In this document: in pieces, positions 1 through 7,077 of the stretch
How the letters are laid out: each line of letters starts with the position of its first letter
How positions within the stretch are numbered: position 1 is the first letter of the stretch
NCBI RefSeq assembly: GCF_007489285.1
Contig: NZ_VLIY01000004.1
Location: forward strand, 124,001 to 188,000
DNA length: 64,000 nucleotides
Direction of reading: 5' to 3'
From: Skermania sp. ID1734
Lineage (GTDB): Bacteria > Actinomycetota > Actinomycetes > Mycobacteriales > Mycobacteriaceae
Position numbers and translations under genes: made by a program
Notes under the pieces: generated by a model
The model's database searches: none
What the model saw: only the letters and a program-made list of their open reading frames with translations
What the model was told of the DNA's origin: nothing

Positions 1-412
1 CGTAGCGGTTGCCGCTCGGGTGGATACTCGGCGGTGCGACGAGGTAGCCGGTTCGGCTTTTTATGTCGATCCCAGATGCGTTTGCCAGCTTGCCGCGGGC
101 TTTGCCGGAATACCGGAACCAGAGGTGCCAGCCTCCTCCCCCGGTGGCGGCGGTCCACGTCGGGGGGAGCTGGCCGAGCTGGTCGAGGCTGCCATTGGCG
201 CGTGGGTCGACGTCGAGCACGATCGTGCCCTCGGTCGGTCGGATGCCGATATTGAAGTTCGGATTACGGGACCACCATTCGCCGATCTGCTCGATATCCG
301 TGGTCGCGTCGAGTAGGCCATGCTCGGTAGCCGGAGCCTTACCTCGTGGAGTGAGTGGGAAGATCTCGAAACCGGCACGCGCGTAGGCGGCAGCGTGATC
401 GGCGAAGGTCAC
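1..412 (-). CDS. Bifunctional DNA primase/polymerase (Prim-Pol), N-terminal part, cut by the window edge
   Basis: About 137 residues are visible, read from a GTG that overlaps the previous stop (GTGA). The N-terminus AAAYARAGFEIFPLTPRGKAP, an aromatic-rich segment EWWSRNPNFNIGIRP, a DVD pair (D67, D69) and TGGGGWHLWF with H96 match the archaeo-eukaryotic primase fold of the Prim-Pol family, which synthesises primers and extends DNA on plasmids and integrative elements. The acidic pair and the following histidine are the expected metal and nucleotide site. The C-terminus, often fused to a helicase, lies outside the window. It is the third gene of a tightly overlapping minus-strand operon with the excisionase and likely drives replication of the excised element. 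Confidence 0.82.
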   Translation of the reverse strand, partial: MTFADHAAAYARAGFEIFPLTPRGKAPATEHGLLDATTDIEQIGEWWSRNPNFNIGIRPTEGTIVLDVDPRANGSLDQLGQLPPTWTAATGGGGWHLWFRYSGKARGKLANASGIDIKSRTGYLVAPPSIHPSGNRY

Positions 413-576
413 CGTTCCGCCTCTCGGGAGATGATTCTTTCGATCGCTTCGCGGGCCTCGGCTGCGGTCGCGTACCGGTCGGCGTGCGATTCCCAGCCAC
501 CACCGACCCGCTGTGAGACCCGGAAGCCGTTGCGGGCGTTGCCGATTACGCGGAAGTCACTACGGGAGAAGACCAT
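409..576 (-). CDS. Small hypothetical protein of the integrated element (55 aa)
   Basis: The ATG at 576 overlaps the excisionase stop (TGATG) and its own stop overlaps the GTG of the Prim-Pol gene, so all three are translationally coupled. The product starts MVFSRSDFRVIGNARNGFRV and ends in a charged helix rich in Ala, Glu and Arg. I do not recognise the family. The beta-rich N-terminal half followed by a helix could be a small nucleic-acid-binding fold, but that is a guess. Position between excisionase and replication protein suggests an accessory role in replication or copy control. Confidence 0.6.
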   Translation of the reverse strand: MVFSRSDFRVIGNARNGFRVSQRVGGGWESHADRYATAAEAREAIERIISREAER

Positions 577-779
577 CAGGCGCTCACTTGGTCTGTGCGG
601 GTGACGGTGCGTTCAGCGAGCCATGCGTCGATGTCTTCCCACCGGTACCGCACATGCTTGCCCGTCTTGATGAACTTGGGGCCGTTGCCGAGGTAGCGCT
701 CCTGGGCGAGGTATTGCTCGGTCACTCCGCGATAGGCGGCGTGCTCCTTCGGCGTCGCCAAGGGCCTGCGGTCGGTCAT
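576..779 (-). CDS. Excisionase / MerR-type helix-turn-helix protein
   Basis: A 67-residue protein starting MTDRRPLATPKEHAAYRGV. It has the AlpA/MerR-like winged-helix pattern: LATPKEHAAYRGVTEQYLAQ for the helix-turn-helix, then GNGPKFIKTGKHVRYRWEDI, the usual wing followed by DIDAWL. Such proteins act as recombination directionality factors that bend the att site and turn the integrase towards excision. The ATG at 779 was chosen over an upstream TTG at 812 because GGGAGC lies just upstream of it. It is first in the operon with the replication gene, divergent from the regulator/integrase pair. Confidence 0.8.
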   Translation of the reverse strand: MTDRRPLATPKEHAAYRGVTEQYLAQERYLGNGPKFIKTGKHVRYRWEDIDAWLAERTVTRTDQVSA

Positions 780-885
780 TGTTGCTCCCGTCAACTTGTC
801 CACAATTCCCAACCATGCGGTTGGCTCTTGTTTAGTTGTAGCTCAAGTCTTGGATGGTTGCAAGATCAAACCTATGATTCGGATC
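780..885. promoter_or_regulatory. Divergent control region between excisionase and XRE regulator
   Basis: This 106-bp gap separates two divergent starts and must hold both promoters. It is less GC-rich than its surroundings. Visible symmetry: ATGAT-TCGG-ATCAT at 874-887, a perfect five-base inverted repeat that overlaps the chosen ATG at 886, and TCTTG/CAAGA arms at 848-852 and 861-865. These are plausible operators for the adjacent XRE protein. No clear -35/-10 pair was identified. Confidence 0.5.
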
Positions 886-1458
886 ATGGCAACAAGAAAG
901 GTCGAAACCGACGCGACCGGAGAAGCGGTTCGGGCGAACATCAAGCGACTCCGCAAGGATCGGTGGACTCTGCGGGAGCTGTCGGAACGAATGGAGCGGG
1001 TCGGCCGGCCGATGAGTCACACATCTCTGAGTCAGATCGAAACTGGCGCAAGGCGCGCCGACGTCGATGATCTGATGGCGCTGGCTGTAGCGCTCGACGT
1101 CTCTCCCACAACACTTCTGATGCCTGTTGCGGAGAGCGCAGATGCGGAGGTTTCCGCTACTGGCGTCGGTACGGTCCAGGCCGGGGCGCTGTGGAAATGG
1201 CTCCTCGTTGAACTTCCGCTGAGCGAATCCACGTTTACGCGGGCGGGCAAAGTGTTCGACTGGCAGGTACGTGCCCGACAGCGCTGGGCGTTCCCGTTCC
1301 AGATCGGGAGTCCGAAGGAAATGACGCTACGCGAGATCCTGTCCATTGCGCTGAATATGACCCCTGATTCCGGCGAAAATACTGGAGCCGCCGACAAACC
1401 GAAGCCGATACCGAAGAAGCGGAGAACAGCGGCGGAGCGGCCCAATGGCGACCGTTGA
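886..1458 (+). CDS. XRE-family helix-turn-helix regulator of the integrated element
   Basis: A 190-residue protein with an N-terminal HTH_3 domain (about residues 10-72): VRANIKRLRKDRWTLRELSE, then SHTSLSQIETGARRADVDDL and a final helix ending SPTTLL. The region after about residue 80 is not recognised and ends in a Lys/Arg-rich tail (KPKPIPKKRRTAAERP). Family members repress their own promoter and phage or element genes. The ATG at 886 was chosen because it starts immediately before the conserved domain; ATG 874 is an in-frame alternative. The gene overlaps the integrase start by 14 bp, so integration is probably translated under control of this regulator. It reads away from the excisionase, giving a switch-like layout. 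Confidence 0.8.
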   Translation: MATRKVETDATGEAVRANIKRLRKDRWTLRELSERMERVGRPMSHTSLSQIETGARRADVDDLMALAVALDVSPTTLLMPVAESADAEVSATGVGTVQAGALWKWLLVELPLSESTFTRAGKVFDWQVRARQRWAFPFQIGSPKEMTLREILSIALNMTPDSGENTGAADKPKPIPKKRRTAAERPNGDR

Positions 1459-2551
1459 GCCTTACGAAACGTCCAGCGGCCGAAGGTATCTCGTCCGCTA
1501 CCGCACTCCCGACAGGAAGCAGACCAAGAAGCGCGGCTTCAAGACGAAACGTGACGCCGAGGCATTCGCAGCAACCGTTGAAGTCGAGAAGATGACCGGC
1601 TCCTACGTGCAGCCGAAGCTCGGAATGATAACGATCGGCGAACTTGCTCCGGACTGGTTGGCTCGCAAGGAAATTGACGTAGCAGCATCGAATTACCGGA
1701 CGCTCGAATCAGCCTGGCGGATACACGTGCAACCTCGCTGGGGAAGCAAGCGCCTTACGGATATTGACCTAGCGGCGGTCGAGCGGTGGATCGGCGACAT
1801 GGGCCGGGCCGGGTCCGGCGCGACGACAGTCATTCGGGCCTATGGAGTGCTGGCGGGCATCTTGGATGACGCCGTGAAGGCTCGTCGGTTGCGATCGAAT
1901 CCGGCGAGGGGTGTCGAGAACCTTCCGCGGAAGAGCTCGAAACGGCATGTCTACCTGTCTGCTGACGATGTTGAGCGCCTGGCCGAGGAATCCGGCCAGC
2001 ATCGGTGCCTGGTGCTTGTCCTGGCCTATTGCGGGGTCCGTTGGGGCGAAGCTGTGGCGCTGCGGGTGCGAGATGTCGAGTTCTTACGGAAGCGGCTCAC
2101 GGTAGCCGACAACGCTGTCCAGCTCGGCGTAGATCACGCGGTAGGGGAAACGAAGAGTAGGCAGGTGCGGTCAGTGCCAGTGCCCGATTTCGTCCTCCAA
2201 GAGCTGTCCGTGCAGTGCAGCGGCCGGGACCGTGACGAGCTGGTGTTCGGCGACGGGTCGAAGTACTTGCCGCGGCCAAAGTCGGATGGCGGATGGTTCG
2301 CTGGGGCGGTGAAGCGGGCCAGGGTTCAGAAGATTACTCCGCACGATCTTCGGCACACGTGCGCTTCCCTGGCGGTGAGCGCTGGGGTGAATGTGCTCGC
2401 TCTGGCGCGGATGCTCGGGCATACCGACCCGGCCGTGACTCTGCGGGTCTACGCCGACCTGTTCGACTCCGATTTGGACCGTGCGGCGGCGGCGATGGAC
2501 TCGGCTTATGCGCCTGGTTCACGGGCGAGTGTGCCCAAAGTGTGCCCGTAG
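1445..2551 (+). CDS. int: Tyrosine site-specific recombinase (integrase)
   Basis: The 368-residue protein has an arm-type DNA-binding N-terminus (residues 1-55, YLVRYRTPDRKQTKKRGFKT), a SAM-like core-binding domain (about 62-160) and a catalytic domain (about 168-345). The expected catalytic residues are all visible: R199 (CGVRWGEA), K237, H300 and R303 (TPHDLRHT), H326 (LGHTD) and the nucleophile Y336 (RVYADLF). It should integrate the element into the 3' end of tRNA-Ser(CGA), whose gene lies about 55 bp downstream. It overlaps the regulator by 14 bp. Length and residue set are normal for phage/AICE integrases, so it looks intact. Confidence 0.93.
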   Translation: MATVEPYETSSGRRYLVRYRTPDRKQTKKRGFKTKRDAEAFAATVEVEKMTGSYVQPKLGMITIGELAPDWLARKEIDVAASNYRTLESAWRIHVQPRWGSKRLTDIDLAAVERWIGDMGRAGSGATTVIRAYGVLAGILDDAVKARRLRSNPARGVENLPRKSSKRHVYLSADDVERLAEESGQHRCLVLVLAYCGVRWGEAVALRVRDVEFLRKRLTVADNAVQLGVDHAVGETKSRQVRSVPVPDFVLQELSVQCSGRDRDELVFGDGSKYLPRPKSDGGWFAGAVKRARVQKITPHDLRHTCASLAVSAGVNVLALARMLGHTDPAVTLRVYADLFDSDLDRAAAAMDSAYAPGSRASVPKVCP

Positions 2552-2574
2552 AAGCCGGTGTGAGGGCAAAAGAT

Positions 2575-2606
2575 AACTCCCCACCTGGGAAAATAAGCGG
2601 GGAGTT
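2575..2606 (-). terminator. Rho-independent terminator behind tRNA-Ser(CGA)
   Basis: AACTCCCC (2575-2582) pairs with GGGGAGTT (2599-2606) around a 16-nt loop. On the minus strand the hairpin is followed by ATCTTTTG, so it fits termination of the tRNA transcript. It lies on the element side of the tRNA 3' end, so the inserted DNA seems to supply the terminator. Confidence 0.6.
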
Positions 2607-2607
2607 G

Positions 2608-2698
2608 TGGCGGTGGCGGAGGGATTTGAACCCTCGGACGGGGGTTACCCGTCACACGCTTTCGAGGCGTGCTCCTTAGGCCGCTCGGACACGCCACC
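2608..2698 (-). tRNA. tRNA-Ser(CGA)
   Basis: The minus strand folds as a class II tRNA. The acceptor stem is GGTGGCG/CGCCACC, the anticodon stem-loop has loop CTCGAAA (anticodon CGA), a long variable arm follows, and the T arm contains GGTTCAAATCC. A 3' CCA is encoded (2610-2608). It is the presumed attachment site of the adjacent element. Confidence 0.95.
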
Positions 2699-2740
2699 GC
2701 CGCAGACTCTACCGGATCCGACAGCCTGCGTTAAATCGTC

Positions 2741-2899
2741 CTAGCTGCCGCTACCGGTGATCTTGTCCTTGACGTCGCTTACCACGTCCTTGATGCGGTC
2801 AACCGCTTCCGTAGCCGCATCCTTGGCCGAGCTGGCGAGGTCTTCGGCCTTCGACACGACATCGCTCACTGCGTCCTTCGCGTCATCTGCAATACCCAT
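2741..2899 (-). CDS. Small amphipathic helical protein (52 aa, CsbD/LEA-like)
   Basis: Starts MGIADDAKDAVSDVVSKAED and continues as repeated heptad-like Ala/Asp/Lys segments (SSAKDAATEAVDRIKD, VVSDVKDKITG). There is no signal peptide or membrane segment. AGGAGAA lies 7 bases upstream of the ATG, supporting translation. The composition resembles CsbD-like or LEA-type stress proteins common in actinobacteria, predicted to be a soluble amphipathic helix. The assignment rests on composition only. It sits alone between tRNA-Ser and tadA. Confidence 0.65.
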   Translation of the reverse strand: MGIADDAKDAVSDVVSKAEDLASSAKDAATEAVDRIKDVVSDVKDKITGSGS

Positions 2900-3003
2900 G
2901 GGGTTCTTCTCCTAGATTGACTCGTCCGGCGTGCTCGCTGGGTTAGCTGAAATCTTGACACCCGCGCGATAACACGGCGTGAAATCGAACGCGTTCTCGG
3001 TTG

Positions 3004-3453
3004 CTATTTCTGCGCGGCGAAGAAGTCTTGCAGCAACTGCGCGCATTCGGTCGCCAAAATTCCGCCGCGCACCTGCGGGCGGTGATTCAGTCGCCGGTCC
3101 CGCACCACGTCCCACAGTGAGCCGGCAGCACCTGTCTTCGGTTCCCACGCGCCAAAGATCAGCCGCGAAACGCGGGCCAGCACCAATGCGCCAGCGCACA
3201 TCGTGCAGGGCTCCACAGTCACTGCCAGCGTCACACCCTCGAGATGCCAGCCGTCCCTGACCACCGCAGCAGCCTGGCGTAGTGCCAAAATCTCGGCATG
3301 TGCGGTGGGATCGCCGTTGGCCTCCCGGGCGTTGACGGCGCGGGCAAGCTCGGTTCCGTCCGCCGCGAACGCGACGGCGCCCACCGGAACATCGCGTGGA
3401 CCGGCAGTGCGAGCGACCGCGAGCGCGGCCCGAATCATCTGCTCGTCGGTCAC
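3004..3453 (-). CDS. tadA: tRNA adenosine(34) deaminase TadA
   Basis: A 149-residue zinc deaminase that converts A34 to inosine in tRNA-Arg(ACG), whose gene is also in this window (23.3 kb). The motifs are complete: H52-A-E54 (proton shuttle Glu) and P82-C-T-M-C86 (zinc ligands). The GTG at 3453 overlaps the upstream gene's stop (GTGA), and the protein from there has normal family length; an upstream in-frame extension is only read-through of the neighbouring gene's sequence. The tadA/associated-protein pair beside divergent tyrA matches Rv3752c-Rv3753c-Rv3754 in M. tuberculosis. Confidence 0.93.
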   Translation of the reverse strand: MTDEQMIRAALAVARTAGPRDVPVGAVAFAADGTELARAVNAREANGDPTAHAEILALRQAAAVVRDGWHLEGVTLAVTVEPCTMCAGALVLARVSRLIFGAWEPKTGAAGSLWDVVRDRRLNHRPQVRGGILATECAQLLQDFFAAQK

Positions 3454-4013
3454 CTGGGCAGCTTGTCGAGCACCGCGCCGAACTCGTTGGCGAAGCCGAG
3501 CCGCTGCGCGATCATCCCGAGTTGCTCGTCCGGATACAGGTCGGTTTCGGCGACGATCACACTCATTACCGGTTCCGGAAGTCCGAGGTCGGCGAGCACT
3601 CCGAGGTCCCCCTCTTCCCATGGCTCGACATCATCGAGCTCGTCCGGGTCGATATCGGGGATGTCGACGTTGAGTTTTTCCAGTACCTCGGCGGCAATGT
3701 CGTAGTCGATGGCGGCGGTGGCGTCGGAAATCAGCAAGCGTGTTCCCGATGGCGCTGGCCGCACCACCACAAAGAACTCATCATCGACGTCGAGGAGCCC
3801 GAAGACCGCACCTGAGCTGCGGAGTTCACGTAACTGTGTTTCGGCGGACCGTAGGTTGGTCAAAGCGTTCGCGGCCAGCGGCGTGCACCGCCATTTGCCG
3901 TCCTCTCGAATGCAGGCGACGGCAAAACCTTCCAGATCGTCGTCTTCGAACGATCCGGTGCTGCGGTAGTTCGCTCCGCTCGCGCTGTTCTTGCTTGAGC
4001 GCTGTGCTGCCAT
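3450..4013 (-). CDS. tRNA adenosine deaminase-associated protein
   Basis: A 187-residue acidic protein starting MAAQRSSKNSASG. It has a conserved core FAVACIREDGKWRCTPL and an Asp/Glu-rich middle (VDIPDIDPDELDDVEPWEEG). Homologues always sit directly before tadA in actinobacteria and are annotated only as putative deaminase-associated proteins; the biochemical role is unknown. It is translationally coupled to tadA (GTGA overlap). Start 4013 was chosen because the next upstream ATG (4073) would run into the divergent tyrA start. Confidence 0.85.
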   Translation of the reverse strand: MAAQRSSKNSASGANYRSTGSFEDDDLEGFAVACIREDGKWRCTPLAANALTNLRSAETQLRELRSSGAVFGLLDVDDEFFVVVRPAPSGTRLLISDATAAIDYDIAAEVLEKLNVDIPDIDPDELDDVEPWEEGDLGVLADLGLPEPVMSVIVAETDLYPDEQLGMIAQRLGFANEFGAVLDKLPR

Positions 4014-4071
4014 GGCCGCAACGGTAGTCCGAAGAGGGGGAATTGTTGAAGTCGTGTGCCAGTCTGTTTCC

Positions 4072-5019
4072 ATGAGCGCTGGCGTCGACCCTCCCGTGTG
4101 CGTCCTCGGCCTCGGTCTGATCGGTGGGTCGGTGCTGCGCGCGGCCGTTGCGGCTGGTCGGACCGCCTTCGGCTACAACCGGTCCGACGGGGCGGTGCGG
4201 GCCGCCAGGGGTGACGGGTTCGACGCCTCGACGGATCTCGCGGCCGTGCTCGACCGGGCTGCTGCGGCCTCCGCACTCATCGTCATCGCCGTGCCGATGC
4301 CGGCCGTCGACGCGGTGCTCGCGGCCATTGCCGAGCACGCACCCGACTGTCCCCTGACCGATGTGGTGAGCGTCAAGGGTGCGATCACGGCGGCCGTGCA
4401 AGCGCACGACCTGTCTCGTCGATTTGTCGGTGGGCATCCGATGGCGGGAACGGCGGAGTCCGGCTGGGAGGCGTCGTTCGCGGAGCTCTTCGCCGACGCC
4501 GCTTGGGTAGTGGAAACACACCCCGGGGTCGACCCCGAGGTCTGGACACAGGTGGCTCGGTTGGCCGTTCTCTGTGGCGCGGTTGTGGTGCCGGCGCAAG
4601 CACGCGAGCACGACCTGGCGGTGGCCCGCGTCTCGCACTTGCCGCACGTGCTCGCGGAAGCGCTGGCGAGCGCCGGGGCCAACGGCGGGGACCTGGCGCT
4701 CGGTCTGGCGGCAGGCTCGTTCCGGGACGGCACCCGGGTTGCCGGCAGTGCTCCGGAACTCGTCCGGGCCATGTGCGAGGCCAATTCGACCGCGCTCGTG
4801 CATGCGCTTGATGAGACGCTCGACGCCTTGACGCAGGCACGTTCTGCACTTGCCGATCGCTCTTCGGTAGCGGATCTCGTCACGGCCGGCCATCAAGCGC
4901 GGCAACGCTATGAGCGTTTCGAACGGTGGGATATTTCCGGGATCACCCCGGGCAGCCCCGACTGGGTGAACCGCATGCTGGCCGCCGGTCGTTCCGGAGG
5001 CGTGCTGCGCAAGATCTGA
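4072..5019 (+). CDS. tyrA: Prephenate dehydrogenase TyrA
   Basis: NAD-dependent enzyme of tyrosine synthesis converting prephenate to 4-hydroxyphenylpyruvate. The 315-residue protein has an N-terminal Rossmann fold with G13-L-G15-L-I-G18 (VCVLGLGLIGGS), the segment LTDVVSVKGAI, and the prephenate-binding GGHPMAGTAESG with the catalytic His, followed by the helical dimerisation half. No ACT domain is visible. Divergent from the tadA pair with only 58 bp between starts, as in M. tuberculosis (Rv3754). Confidence 0.92.
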   Translation: MSAGVDPPVCVLGLGLIGGSVLRAAVAAGRTAFGYNRSDGAVRAARGDGFDASTDLAAVLDRAAAASALIVIAVPMPAVDAVLAAIAEHAPDCPLTDVVSVKGAITAAVQAHDLSRRFVGGHPMAGTAESGWEASFAELFADAAWVVETHPGVDPEVWTQVARLAVLCGAVVVPAQAREHDLAVARVSHLPHVLAEALASAGANGGDLALGLAAGSFRDGTRVAGSAPELVRAMCEANSTALVHALDETLDALTQARSALADRSSVADLVTAGHQARQRYERFERWDISGITPGSPDWVNRMLAAGRSGGVLRKI

Positions 5020-5020
5020 T

Positions 5021-5632
5021 TTAGATCCGCTCAGCCAGGCCGGGGTAGTCGAGGACGAAACCGTCGGCGTCGACGGTCACCGACGAGCTGGAAACCGGCG
5101 AGAGCACATGGATGCCGTCACCGCCGCTGCTGTAGGTGAGACTGGCTTCCTGCACGCTCAGGTCCGGCAGGTTCACGTACACGACCGGCACCTGCATGTC
5201 CTCGGCATCGTGGTGCAGCGAGTAGCGGCGGATCGGCAACGCATTGAAGAACGGGCTGAGTACGACGTCGACGTCGAGCGCTCCGGCAAACGTCGAGCGC
5301 AGATGTGTCGACGGGCTCTCCACCATCCAATAGCCCTCGCCGTTGCGGCTGATCGAGATGTGCCGCTCCCCCGACGCGACCAGTGTCTGCAGCGACAGGC
5401 GGCGAGTGACGCCGGCCTCGTCGGTGATCAGGTCGTAAGACGCGCTGAACGCTGGGTGCTCCGGGCATTCGCCGCCAATGATGCGACCGACCGCTTTGAT
5501 CCGATTTCCGTTGAGCTGTACCCGCACTGACTCCATACGGGGAGCATTGTGGGCCCGCCAGGTGAGAACCGCGGGCCAGGAACGGGCGGATCCGGCCGCG
5601 GGCTGCACGGCCCCGGAGGCTGGGGTGGTCAC
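5021..5632 (-). CDS. Putative glycolipid-binding family protein (PF06475-like)
   Basis: A 203-residue soluble beta-rich protein with no signal peptide. The segments MESVRVQLNGNRIKAVGRII, SASYDLITDEAGVTRRLSLQ and NALPIRRYSLHHDAEDM match a family annotated as putative glycolipid-binding. The activity is not established experimentally as far as I know. It ends 2 bp from the tyrA stop (convergent) and starts about 130 bp from the divergent methyltransferase. An internal methionine (MESVRV) is an alternative start, so the N-terminal 32 residues are uncertain. Confidence 0.7.
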   Translation of the reverse strand: MTTPASGAVQPAAGSARSWPAVLTWRAHNAPRMESVRVQLNGNRIKAVGRIIGGECPEHPAFSASYDLITDEAGVTRRLSLQTLVASGERHISISRNGEGYWMVESPSTHLRSTFAGALDVDVVLSPFFNALPIRRYSLHHDAEDMQVPVVYVNLPDLSVQEASLTYSSGGDGIHVLSPVSSSSVTVDADGFVLDYPGLAERI

Positions 5633-5762
5633 CTAACTACGGTAATTGACGCCACGAGGTGCGAAGCACGGGGGCGACGCGCGTCGTTGAACCGAACCTG
5701 TCGGCAGGCTCGAGTAACGTTTCGGGCGAGCAATGTTGGTTCCAGCGACAGCGAGGAGTGGC

Positions 5763-6929
5763 GTGAGCACTACCGGTTCTCGCATGGTGGGGCTGTTTGC
5801 CGGAATCGGCGGGCTGGAACTGGGTTTGGCCGATCACGGCTGGCGCACCGAGTTGTTGTGCGAGATCGATTCGGGTGCCCGCGCCGTCCTGGCCGCACAT
5901 TTTCGCGACGTCCCGGTTCATCCGGACGTCACCACACTGCGCGGACTGCCGGGCGGCACCGAATTGGTAGCTGCCGGTTTCCCCTGCCAAGACTTGTCGC
6001 AGGCCGGACGCACGGCCGGCATCACCGGCGACCGATCGGGTTTGGTGGACGAGGTTTTTCGCCTTGTTCGGCGCCGTCGCGGGCCACGCTGGCTGCTCAT
6101 CGAGAACGTGCCGTTCATGCTGCAGCTCGGTCGCGGAGCAGCGATGCGGCACATCACCGGTGCGCTCGAGGAAATGGGCTACACCTGGGCCTACCGCGTG
6201 GTCGATGCTCGCGCGTTCGGGCTGCCGCAACGTCGTCAACGGGTCCTCATGTTGGCCTCCCGCAGCGAAGACCCGCGCAGTGTCCTCTTCGCCGATGACG
6301 CAGGTCCCCGCGAGTACGGCGATGCCGCGACCCACCCATGTGGGTTCTATTGGACGGAGGGCATTCGGGGCCTGGGCTGGGCGGTCGACGCGGTGCCCAC
6401 CCTCAAGGGTGGTTCGACGCTCGGGATAGCGAGCCCGCCGGCCATTCGACTGCCCAGCGGCGGGTTGGTGACGCCCGGAATCAACGATGGCGAGCGCTTG
6501 CAGGGGTTTGACCCGGACTGGACGCTGGCCGCCACCGAGGTGCCTGGCGTCCGGCACGGGCACCGGTGGAAGTTGGTCGGCAATGCGGTCAGCGTGCGGA
6601 TGGCGTCCTGGGTGGGACACCGGCTCACCAACCCGGGCGAGCCCCTGCCGATGGACGAAAAACAACTCGTTCCGGGCCAGCGCTGGCCCACGGCCGCATG
6701 GGGCCGCAACGGCACCGCGCATTCGGTAGCGCTGTCCACCTGGCCGGTCCACGAACCATACGAGGGGCTGGCGAACTTTCTCGACGATGCCCGCCCGCTA
6801 TCGGCCCGCGCCACCGCCGGGTTCTTGCGCCGAACCCGCGTGAGCAGCTTGCGTTTTCCGCCCGGATTTATTGCCGATGTCGAGGCCCATCTAGACCAGA
6901 TGGGCGGTTTTCCGCAGGCGGCGGCATGA
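5763..6929 (+). CDS. DNA (cytosine-5-)-methyltransferase of an RM cassette
   Basis: A 388-residue C5-cytosine methyltransferase. Motif I is MVGLFAGIGGLELGL (SAM binding), motif IV GFPCQDLSQ with the catalytic Cys75, motif VI IENVPF, motif VIII GLPQRRQRV, and motif X WKLVGNAVSV. The variable region between VIII and X would set target specificity, which I cannot read. The GTG at 5763 was chosen because GAGGAG lies 5-10 bases upstream. It is followed by two 76-bp repeats and a putative endonuclease, then Vsr, so it is the protective enzyme of a type II system. Its stop overlaps the ATG of the first repeat (ATGA). Confidence 0.93.
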   Translation: MSTTGSRMVGLFAGIGGLELGLADHGWRTELLCEIDSGARAVLAAHFRDVPVHPDVTTLRGLPGGTELVAAGFPCQDLSQAGRTAGITGDRSGLVDEVFRLVRRRRGPRWLLIENVPFMLQLGRGAAMRHITGALEEMGYTWAYRVVDARAFGLPQRRQRVLMLASRSEDPRSVLFADDAGPREYGDAATHPCGFYWTEGIRGLGWAVDAVPTLKGGSTLGIASPPAIRLPSGGLVTPGINDGERLQGFDPDWTLAATEVPGVRHGHRWKLVGNAVSVRMASWVGHRLTNPGEPLPMDEKQLVPGQRWPTAAWGRNGTAHSVALSTWPVHEPYEGLANFLDDARPLSARATAGFLRRTRVSSLRFPPGFIADVEAHLDQMGGFPQAAA

Positions 6930-7077
6930 CACCCGAAGGCGAGCGCGAGTGAGGATCGCAGCGCCGCAGGCGCGAGGACCGGAGCGAGTGGGAGCCGAGC
7001 CATGACACCCGAAGGCGAGCGCGAGTGAGGATCGCAGCGCCGCAGGCGCGAGGACCGGAGCGAGTGGGAGCCGAGCC
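6926..7077 (+). repeat. Two tandem 76-bp MIRU-like repeats at the methyltransferase/endonuclease junction
   Basis: Unit 1 is 6926-7001 and unit 2 is 7002-7077; they look identical. Each begins ATGACACCCGAAGG and carries a nine-codon mini-ORF ending in TGA. The ATG of unit 1 overlaps the methyltransferase stop. The endonuclease gene at 7078 begins with the same ATGACACCCGAA, so the units were inserted at, and duplicate, the start-codon region. This is the arrangement known for MIRU elements in mycobacterial operons. The inner part is homologous to the array at 42331-42638 (37 of 44 bases match over 6945-6988). Confidence 0.88.

Larger units (their letters stand above)
1..2698. mobile_element. 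Right end of an integrated element at tRNA-Ser(CGA)
   Basis: A Prim-Pol replication protein, a small ORF and an excisionase on the minus strand face an XRE regulator and a tyrosine integrase on the plus strand. The integrase ends about 55 bp from the 3' end of tRNA-Ser(CGA). An integrase next to a tRNA 3' end is the usual arrangement of actinobacterial integrative elements (AICEs, integrated plasmids, phage-like islands). The tRNA 3' end faces the integrase, so the element extends left and the other attachment site lies outside the window. The exact right boundary is inferred to lie in the 3' half of the tRNA and is not resolved. No transfer or capsid gene is visible in this part, so the element class is open. 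Confidence 0.75.

Noticed and set aside
5733-5762. Upstream ATG for the methyltransferase
   Set aside because: GTG 5763 has a good ribosome site and sits closer to motif I; the ATG at 5733 has none.
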